The position numbers were made by a program, and so were the translations under genes. Positions 55,139 through 64,000 of a stretch of 64,000 nucleotides of DNA are shown here, one piece after another. The DNA comes from Paratinospora sagittata (taxonomy: Eukaryota; Streptophyta; Magnoliopsida; Ranunculales; Menispermaceae): assembly GCA_035771175.1 (NCBI GenBank), contig CM069592.1:40984623-41048622 (forward strand), written 5' to 3'. The notes beneath the pieces are model-generated. The model was not told the origin of the DNA and made no database searches. It saw only the letters and a program-made list of their open reading frames with translations. How positions within the stretch are numbered: position 1 is the first letter of the stretch; every line of letters starts with the position of its first letter.

Positions 55139-56083
55139 TCAGAAGAAAAAATAGGAAGAAGAAGAGGAAGGCCCCAAATCAAAAGCAGGAACAGCGTCGG
55201 CAATGGATGGCATCCGTCCGAAAAGCGGGCTGTGGACGAACTCCCCGGCCGACTCAAAACTCAAACACGACTCATGACTACTTCCCATCGACTCCTCTAA
55301 CCCCCCCTGATGATCAGTACTTGTAGTACTAGTACCACTCACAAAACTCAAATCGTGAATCGAAGAAGCCTCATTAATCCAAGACAACTCACAATTAGGC
55401 AGAGGTGCCAACTCTGTACTTTCGTTGCACAAGTACTGCACCTGCTGCTGTTTAGTACAATGGTCTCCCAATTCTCCCCCATCAACGACCGTGGCAACTG
55501 GCTGTTGTTGATAAATGTCTTCTTTGGACGGAAACTGGGAAATCTGACTGAAGTAGAAGTGATTAGCAGTACTAGCGGAGGAGGAGGAGGGCATGGTGAT
55601 GATATTGGTGTACTTATGCTGGCGGTGGTCTTGATTATTATGTTGTTGTGGCTGTGGTGGTGGTTGGGGATTATTATTATTATTATTGAAGAGTAGTAAA
55701 GGGAGGTGATGATGATGATGTTGTTCGTCTGGTGAGACGATGGAAGTGATTGAGGAGCCGTGTGGCATGTCTGAGTAGACGAAGTTGGTGCGAGCACGAC
55801 TGCCACGCATAGAACGGGCAGCTCTGTCATAGGCCAGAGCCGCCTCTTCAGCGGTGTCGAAGGTGCCAAGCCAATGCCGCTCTTTCGTTGATGGGTCTCG
55901 TATTTCTGCTGCGTATCTTCCCCATGGCCGCCTCCTTACTCCTAGAAACCTTCCTCCTGACGTTTCCTTCTGCTGTTGCTTCTTCTTGCTCTTCTTTTTA
56001 TGAATATTGGAAGACACTAACGAAGATTCAGCAGAAGAAGAAGAAGAAGAAAAATATGGATTCATATTATTCGTGGGGTTCAA
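55139..56083 (-). CDS. AP2/ERF transcription factor, LEP/PUCHI group
   Basis: A 314-aa intronless protein. One AP2/ERF DNA-binding domain lies at residues 45-103 ([19 protein letters not shown], then [20 protein letters not shown] and [19 protein letters not shown]). It has the ERF-type Ala and Asp positions (AEIRD, TFDTAEE), so it should bind GCC-box-like DNA in the nucleus. The following [20 protein letters not shown] and the C-terminal [16 protein letters not shown] motif fit the small group containing Arabidopsis LEAFY PETIOLE and PUCHI and grass FZP/BD1, regulators of meristem and lateral-organ fate. N-terminal Ser-rich and Lys-rich (KKKSKKK) segments may carry the nuclear signal. His, Asn, Gln and Pro runs (122-150) are low-complexity. 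A TATA-like TTTATATAC on the minus strand near 56160 is about 75 bp upstream. Which member is orthologous is undecided. Confidence 0.94.
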   Translation of the reverse strand: MNPTNNMNPYFSSSSSSAESSLVSSNIHKKKSKKKQQQKETSGGRFLGVRRRPWGRYAAEIRDPSTKERHWLGTFDTAEEAALAYDRAARSMRGSRARTNFVYSDMPHGSSITSIVSPDEQHHHHHLPLLLFNNNNNNPQPPPQPQQHNNQDHRQHKYTNIITMPSSSSASTANHFYFSQISQFPSKEDIYQQQPVATVVDGGELGDHCTKQQQVQYLCNESTELAPLPNCELSWINEASSIHDLSFVSGTSTTSTDHQGGLEESMGSSHESCLSFESAGEFVHSPLFGRMPSIADAVPAFDLGPSSSSSYFFF

Positions 56084-59000
56084 AGAGGAAATTAAAGAGA
56101 GATATTAGATAAGAGTGTGTGCTAGCTGTTGCCTTTCTTGATTTCTCGCTCTCTTTTCTGTATATAAATTTCAGTTTCAAGTAGTTTCAACCGCTCCCTT
56201 TTGGAAAGATGGAGGCTGGAGGTGTTTCAATACCCAGCACTCTTTAGCCGTTTAAATAACACATGGAACGCGTCCAACCTTTCATTTTCTCCTTACAAAT
56301 GCTCTTTTACCGGTGTTGCCCCCAACTATTTTGCAAAATGTCATTTCTACTTCCTTTTTTTTATTTTTTATTTATGTCTATACATTAATGAAAAACACCC
56401 AAATTAGAACGTACCACAAGGTAATTAATTAGCGATACCACACTCCATTTTAATGGATTTAATGGAGAGAATACCCTTTGATCTTCTCATGTTGTTACCT
56501 TTCCTATATTGAATTAATCCAATTAGGGTCTCTTCCGAAACAATTCATAGAGTAACCGCTACATTGATTGCAATAGAAACTATCAAACAAATTATATCAT
56601 TCTAACACCTTTAAATTTCATGTTAATACATGATTTAATACAATCTAAAGGTGATAAGATGTTATAATTTACAATGCAATATAACATCACAATCAATTTA
56701 ACATAATTCTCTTGATGACTGTATATTTTGGAAAATTAAACGACGCAACATTTTTCATAATATTCTTTATCTTGAGGAAACAAAATAAAAAATCAATACA
56801 ATAATAATGAATTAGCTATAGAAGGGGTAATAATTTAAGTCATTATATATATGAAAGAAGATCTGACATGTGAGTGGATTCTATGGCTCTAGCATGTAAT
56901 AAGCTTCTAATGATGGGAGGATGCTATTTCCACAAACATAATTTTAATAAAGGGCATAAATATTAGTGATTTCTTATGATGAACATGATGAGCATGTTCG
57001 CATTGATAGATTCTATTAATAATATTTCTCAAAGAGCCATCCATTTCATCCGATTGTTTATATGGATATATCTAGCCTTAATCAGTATTATATACGCCCC
57101 TGACTAACAACAAAAGAATTGCTCTTAAATGTGTAATATGCATGTTCTTCCGTCCTCATCTGGTAGCATATACATTCCCCCCTGCCAATGTCAGAGAATC
57201 TATCTTAATTTCTATATCCACTCTCTTTCATTTCTATCTATTACATTAACGTGAAATTAAAAAAAAAAAAAAAAATTGAGGAGGGGTCCGGTACTGATGA
57301 TCGTATCTGAACTTTCAAAACGGGACTGCAAGATGATCTCCTTGTGTGAACTGATGAAAAAACAATTCAGCAAATTAACCGCCCCACCTTTTGACTGAAA
57401 ATACTATTCATTTCCATATATAACAATTAAGCCCTGGATGACTAGCTATAGGGGATTATGAGAAAGAGTTGTAAAAATGTAGGATAGGCAATTTGTTTAT
57501 AGGGTGGTCTCAATAACATCATGTTACTTAATGGGTCTCCAAAGCTACTAAAGTAAAGATCATTATCATTGCTCACCATGTGCTTCCAATCTAAGCCAAG
57601 AATCAATGATAGGCTCCACGGTCTCCTTAATTTGATGACAAGCTTTTCAATATAGATATGGTGGTACTTAATTTGATGCATCCTAGCTTGTCCACATTAA
57701 GACAGAGCATAGGACTCCCAAGACTAGAAGAAGAACCGTGTTGGGTTGCATGTGTGTGAGAGAGAAGCCATTAGCTTCTTTTAATAAAGAAAATCTAGGC
57801 ACTAATTACTCAACTTATAATTAACTTTTCTTAGAGAAAGGGCGTCTGAAAACTTATTCTTCAGTTTAATTAGCATTTAGCAACATGACCGTAAGATTAA
57901 ATGAGGTCTTCCCAGTTTTTCATCCAAACCAAAACCATGCAATTTACATCTAAGTTCATGTTGTCATGTTTTTCATCTAAAACATGCACTCACATCTAAG
58001 GATGTGCATTGTAATTCATTCACTCAAACCATAAAATGCCAAAATTTTCAAAGACTTTCAAAGGGGCACCCAAATCAATGAAAGTGATAAGTGAAAGTTC
58101 CATTGGGATTCGGATTAGGAATAAGTTGTTTCTTGTCCATTGTCATTAGTCCTGGTTTTCTGCAATTATTGCGACTTGTCTCCCTTGGCTATCAACTTGG
58201 ATTTGTCCACATGCTCTTAATCAATCATTCCCACCCAAAAGAATAAAAAATTAAGGCCTCCCTCCATAGTTCCATCTGCCTAGAAGAGTAGAAGCTAAAC
58301 AGAGCTCGATACTCTTGTTTGTGGAAATTGTTTTCAAACTACAATTCAACTTCAGGGGACGAATCCCACAATCTGCATCTAACACCTCCAAATCAAATTG
58401 GGAAGGATAAAAAAAAAAGAATAGTCAAGTTTTTCTCACTAAAGAAAAAAAAAATTAATATTGAGCATATATGGGTCCTATAGTACATATATATAATGCA
58501 GTCACATTGAGAATGAATCTTTGGGAACAACAACAAACCTGAGAACATGAGCCTACTTCACTTGTATGCTTTCGAACCTGAAATTATTGTCTTCTTTCCA
58601 TCCCATGTGCAGCCAGAATTTTCTATTAGCCATCCCCATATACAACAAAAGTGTGGATAAAATATAAGTGTCTATTCAATCTAATCTACTGATTTAACTA
58701 TTTAACAAGGATTGAAGAATCAAGTACACAACATGACTACTTTTGGCTTTTGGGATCACCTGCGTTGCATCATTAATTTAATAGGTTGGTGGGTCACAAG
58801 AACTAAAACAAATAAAAAGACAAGTTTAATTCATTAATCAATCAAATATTGGGCTCAGAGTTTCTAGAAAGAAAAGTTGAGGAGACACAGAAGAACACGA
58901 GAAGAGTCAGGAGATGACACTTTTGAAAAGCAAATCGAAATGCAGTAGGCACCCAGGAATTAAGGTAGCCCAAAATGTGAATGTAAACTCCATTTTCAAG

Positions 59001-62000
59001 ATAGTCAAATTCCACTGCGTGTGTGAGCCAATATATGTGGCATTCATATGACCGGCCCTAAACTATGTTTGTGGGTGTAGGCAAATATGCACTTATCAGG
59101 CCATGATGGATGAGTGGTAAGAAACAAGTTCATAAAGAGTAATCCACTATGCTTCTTTTATTTATTTAATTTGAATCATTCAAACGCATCTGACATAAAT
59201 AGTTAGCATTAACATTAAGGGTTATTACCGCAAGACTTAGCCTTCAATAGAACAAAGTGAAAGAAGCAGATTTAAGTAGTCAACTCCATGTAGTTAAAGA
59301 AAGGCTAAATTAAGTTAAGTAACATTGAGAGTTAGTCTAGTTACATGAAACGTTTGGTTCAACAAATCATAATGATACAAAGCCATGTTTCTATTTTATG
59401 CCAATCAAGTTCTATATTGTGTCTAATGCTGGCAAGTCCCTTCATTTCGTGAAGTATAAATGGCTAGGTTAGCTTTGGAAAGTAGCTAATTAAACATGGG
59501 ATCTAAAGACTACTCTCAAACTCTATAGTGAGCAGAGGGGCAAGGCGTAATTTATTAAAAAATCCGAGTAAAGAGTCGAGTGAAGAGTAACTTGTTTTTC
59601 AATTAGAGAGAATCTAAAACAAGCTTCTACTTGGTAAAATTTTCATTCAACTTGAGCTGCTTCAAGCTAAACGAAGAAGATGTGAGTTGTGAGAAGAGAG
59701 TGGGAGTCAAAGTAGAAGAAGAAGTTGAACCCGCATTACAGGGAACAAAGAGTACTGACATGATCGTGGACCAATCGTACTTAACTAGGCTTGGCTACAT
59801 GAAAGAAGAGGTCCCCACACCACACTTCATCTTATATATATTGGGTTTTGTTTACTGTTTTTACAGCCTTAATTTAATTTAGTGGCTTGTCCTTTGAGTT
59901 TATGCGTGAGTCGTCAGGTAAAGTGTTTATAATAAGATGGCATGTTCCATTAGAAAATAGTGATGTCCGGTAAATATGGCAATGCTGTCTTTCACCTTCC
60001 ATAATGTCATCTTCGTTTATGGGAGAATTCTGACCTCATCCATAAAAAATAATTAAAAACACACAATTGCTCTCACAAAGAGGAAAAGGAAAAATCCGTC
60101 TAGAATTTAGAGTGCGTGGGTCGTATACTGTTAATAAATTGATGTTCGTAGGTAGACTAGCTAGAAATAATTAGGGAGTACTCTTCTATTTCTCTTATTT
60201 TTTTACAACCTACTTGTGTGTTTATTATATATAATCACCAAAAACACAACCCCTAACCATTCTAAAACTCTTAAAGACAATCTTATACTAAACGCATAAT
60301 CCAATCATAAACTCAAACTCTATTATCTCCAACATCAACTGGCCAAAAGAAAGGAATTGTAAATATTTATGTCCTTTTTCAACAGTAAATTGAACATTAA
60401 AGCAAGAAGAAAAGGACGGGGCTATTGCCACTAATTTACTCATTGTAAGCAAAAATCTAGACTATCTTGTAATATTAAACCAGAATAATGCTTCGGTCGG
60501 TTCAAGCAGTGAATCCAAGCGCTCAAAGAGGATATATTCCACTGGCAATTGGTTTTAACAGCTTAAGAGCGAGCATCCCTACTTAACCCACAAGAAAAAC
60601 TATCCGACATTTTATTTATTTTTAGCCGAAACAAGTATGTATATTAAATCTATCCGACATTGTGTCTGTTGGATGATCTGGATGTCCATGTCTTGACAGT
60701 CAGTAACTCACTTGAAATAAGAGAAGAGTTCCATGACCCCGTTACTAATAAAAAACATTACAACAAAAGCTGTTCCATTTGATTGAACCCATTACTTTCA
60801 TCTAAGGCTCCAACATTAACAATGCTTCAACATTAAGAATAATAAATATAAAACCAATCCTTAACCTGCCACCTCAAATACAAATCAATCGTTTCCCCCC
60901 ATGAAATCCTTTATTTTAGCCCTGAACACTTGGTAGGAACGGCTGCTATACAAGTTTTAGTTCCACCAGTTCAATTCACCTAAAGCTCCTTCCCCCATCC
61001 TAGAGGCAGGCAGCCGGGGCTAAATAAACTTGCATCCAGCCATTTCTCTTCATCTAAGGTACCCCTCCCTCAAACACATACATGGGAGGGTGAGCACACA
61101 CTAAAGTATGGTTTTCTTTAACACATTCAATGCTCATTATCAATTGGGGCATTGGACCTAAGCTCCCACAAGAAAATTAAATCCTCCACTTCCTATTCAT
61201 CCACCACAACATCCTTAACTTCATATGTGCTGGCTGATTAGAACCTTGGGGCATCATGGGATGGGTTGGTCAATCAGAGATATCTCATAAGCACGAAGAT
61301 TTTCATGGATAAAACAAAGAAGTTTAACATCCAACCTCCCCCTCTACCTCTCCAGATAATGTGAGACACCACATGGGGAAGAACTTACAAAGTTGCTTAA
61401 CCCCATTAAAGGAATATCATTGAAAAGGGTATTATGAGGACTATAGAAATAATATCAACAACGCCTGCACAATACCAAAAGAACTCTGCAACCAAGCTGA
61501 AAAAGTTCTGAGAAATACATAAACATGAAACAGTCTAGTCTAGCATTCCACTTGTGCAACTCCATCAATGTTTGGAGACAATTAAAAGTCTAGTCTAAAA
61601 GCATGCCACCTATCTATGCATTCCACAGTCAATATCTGCCTACTTCAACTTATGAAGTCCAGATTCCATCACAAAATCATTCCAACACTGGACACAAACA
61701 TCAATAATTTCCTATTCAATGTACAAAATTTCTCTATTCTAGAAGGTTAATTCAATAAATCAGACCACAAAACAAACTCAACTCAACTTTGTCTTTTTCC
61801 AACTAAATAGGGTCAGCCATATAACATGCAAAAAGTTGAAAGAAGCATAAATGTAACTCTTCCGAAACAACTACCTTAAAATAAAAAAAAGGGAATATCA
61901 AGAACCTGGCACAAAATTTTCCCAAGAGAAAGAGGTAAAGTAGAACTGTTAGACAAACCAAACATTGGACACCATAACATCTTCACATATTTAAAACAAT

Positions 62001-62238
62001 TTCTAGCGACGAAAGCCAAAGCAATTAAAGATCTATATTAACAAACTAAAGAAACAAAATCCTTTTCCAAAACGGTAAATTAAGACAAGCGGGCTAACAT
62101 AAGCCCAGTAACAGTAATACAAGTCTTTAACATTCTCTTCGTAACCAAAAACAGAAGTGCCTCTCATCTCCATTCAAAAACAAACTCATCCAAGCTTAAG
62201 GGATTGATTGCAAAGAAAACCATAAAAGGAGACCAAAT
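56084..62238. other. Long intergenic region, no supported gene
   Basis: About 6.1 kb of AT-rich sequence. Short frames at 57442-57681 (minus, 79 aa) and 59631-59882 (83 aa) show no family motif I know, and I cannot support either as a gene. The left few hundred bases should contain the ERF promoter, and 62,000-62,238 the eS27 3' UTR. No tRNA, LTR or obvious hairpin was seen. Confidence 0.5.
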
Positions 62239-62977
<739 letters not shown>

Positions 62978-63275
62978 TTTTGCAGAAACGTTGATCGCAA
63001 ACCCTAAAACAGCAGAAGAGAAATCTCGAAAACTTGAGCTGCTGCGTTAGAGAGCGATAGAACGGGATCTGGAGACGGAACTTAAAACATTTATAGGAAG
63101 ACAATAGGTTAATGCGAACCGTTTGATTAATTAAAAACACATCCTAATCGTCCGTCTATTGGTTCGGAGTCGGGAACCATGATGCTTACTTAGCCATTTA
63201 GGGTTTCAGTTGGTACGGGCCCTTTACTTGTTATGGGCCTCAATTTTAACATATAGAGGCGGGCCTTATAAGGCT
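62978..63275 (-). promoter_or_regulatory. eS27 5' UTR and promoter with telo-box and site II motifs
   Basis: A telo-box AAACCCTAAA lies at 62999-63008, just upstream of the ATG. A second one in opposite orientation (TTTAGGGTTT) is at 63197-63206. Site II-like GGGCC motifs follow: ACGGGCCC (63215-63222), TGGGCCT (63234-63240) and CGGGCCTT (63260-63267). Telo-box plus site II is the known signature of plant ribosomal-protein and other growth-linked promoters, and fits the gene downstream. Confidence 0.8.
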
Positions 63276-64000
63276 TGCCACTGCAGGGAACATCCTTGTA
63301 TTTTCTTAGTTGTGCCGGACCTAATGAGGGTTAAGAGACTCGGATTCGAGTTCGAGCACCCTTGACAAAATTATGGTTGGAAGGGATACCTCCACCTTTG
63401 TAGAATTTCGTGAAAGGAGAATAAGGACACCACTGAATGTCGAAATTCCGGTAATTAATAAAATAAAATAAAAGAATATTTAGAAAGAAAATGTTAATCT
63501 AATTAAAAATAAATAAATAACACATAAAATAGCTGAAAACCTTAAAAATAGTCCATTAACTTTTTTTTTTGGTAGAAAATGTTTAAATAAGGAATAAATA
63601 GCTAGCTTTTAATAATCTAGGAGTCATAATTTCATTAGTTTTTTGAGCATTTAAACTGCTCAATGAAGTTCCATGATACTTGTAAAAACTTCAAAAGAAT
63701 CTGTATTTTAGCTTTGGCCAAGTTTTTTCTTATCTTGTTCCTTTTTCATTTAAAAAATAAAATAAAAGAAGAAGAAGACACTAATGTTTTCATTGGTGAA
63801 GACAATTTATTCTTTGTTAATCTACATCCAGGCCTTTGTTTTTCTCATATGATACCATTTACTTGTTTCACATGGTAAGTTCATTTTACCATCATGGTAG
63901 CCTTTTAGCAAGCTCTTAATAGAGAAGTTGAGTAGTAAAAAACAACCTACAAAAGCCAATCACATATAAGATGGAGAAAATTAATGATATAAATCTTTTT
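63276..64000. other. Intergenic, nothing recognised
   Basis: AT-rich sequence. The frame 63663-63878 (71 aa) shows no recognisable domain. Confidence 0.5.

Noticed and set aside
55310..55869. 128-aa plus and 173-aa minus frames over the ERF gene
   Set aside because: Overlap the AP2/ERF gene in other frames; composed of its His, Asn and Gln codon runs.
57442..57681. 79-aa minus frame
   Set aside because: No motif recognised; expected by chance in 6 kb of AT-rich DNA.
59631..59882. 83-aa plus frame, acidic with a hydrophobic end
   Set aside because: No known family, poor start context and no intron evidence.

Overview
This is a plant nuclear genome window, almost certainly from a eudicot. 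Spliced genes have GT-AG introns. There is a nuclear tRNA-Ser(AGA), a PLS-class PPR gene, a KUP/HAK/KT potassium transporter, an AP2/ERF factor of the LEP/PUCHI type, an RH41-type DEAD-box helicase and a ribosomal protein eS27 gene, together with Ty3-type LTR elements and plant LINEs. I cannot name the species.

Left half (about 1-39,270) is a transposon and satellite graveyard. Its backbone is a hierarchical AT-rich repeat in six blocks (1494-5448, 7470-9401, 12009-13231, 15316-16871, 17798-20272, 27776-28003; about 11 kb). A subunit of about 49 bp occurs in six diverged types, ordered A-B-C-D-E-F, giving a higher-order unit of about 295 bp. Three 5'-truncated LINE copies, all on the minus strand, an inverted-LTR composite (9402-12008) and a very young LTR retrotransposon (20273-27770) sit inside it. 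The young element has 5-bp target duplications and two LTRs that are nearly identical outside a 20/21-bp GC-rich array. It has no protease, reverse transcriptase or integrase. It encodes a 530-aa protein resembling the 'putative plant transposon protein' family and a Gag stopped early in its core domain. A second, older non-autonomous LTR element lies at 28233-30180. Then come a decayed CAND1 gene fragment (31688-32587) and a long decayed LINE (about 32,690-39,270) that itself holds a small LTR element (37024-38770).

Right half (39,278-64,000) is ordinary genic euchromatin, with every gene on the minus strand: an E-class PPR protein (39278-40849), tRNA-Ser(AGA) (41013-41094), a DEAD-box helicase with an N-terminal HIT zinc finger (45403-46947), a KUP3-like potassium transporter whose nine coding exons I could join into 786 codons (48485-53300), an ERF transcription factor (55139-56083) and ribosomal protein eS27 in four coding exons (62239-62977) with telo-box and site II promoter motifs. 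Between the tRNA and the helicase lie two long inverted repeats (41750-42009 and 42092-42415) of a foldback type.

The genes are unrelated housekeeping and developmental genes and form no pathway together. The most unusual biology is the satellite acting as a landing pad for several element classes at different fixed phases of its subunit, and the young two-ORF non-autonomous retrotransposon with a palindromic enhancer-like array in its LTR. No search or alignment program was run. Family calls come from reading motifs, and species-level homology is from memory.
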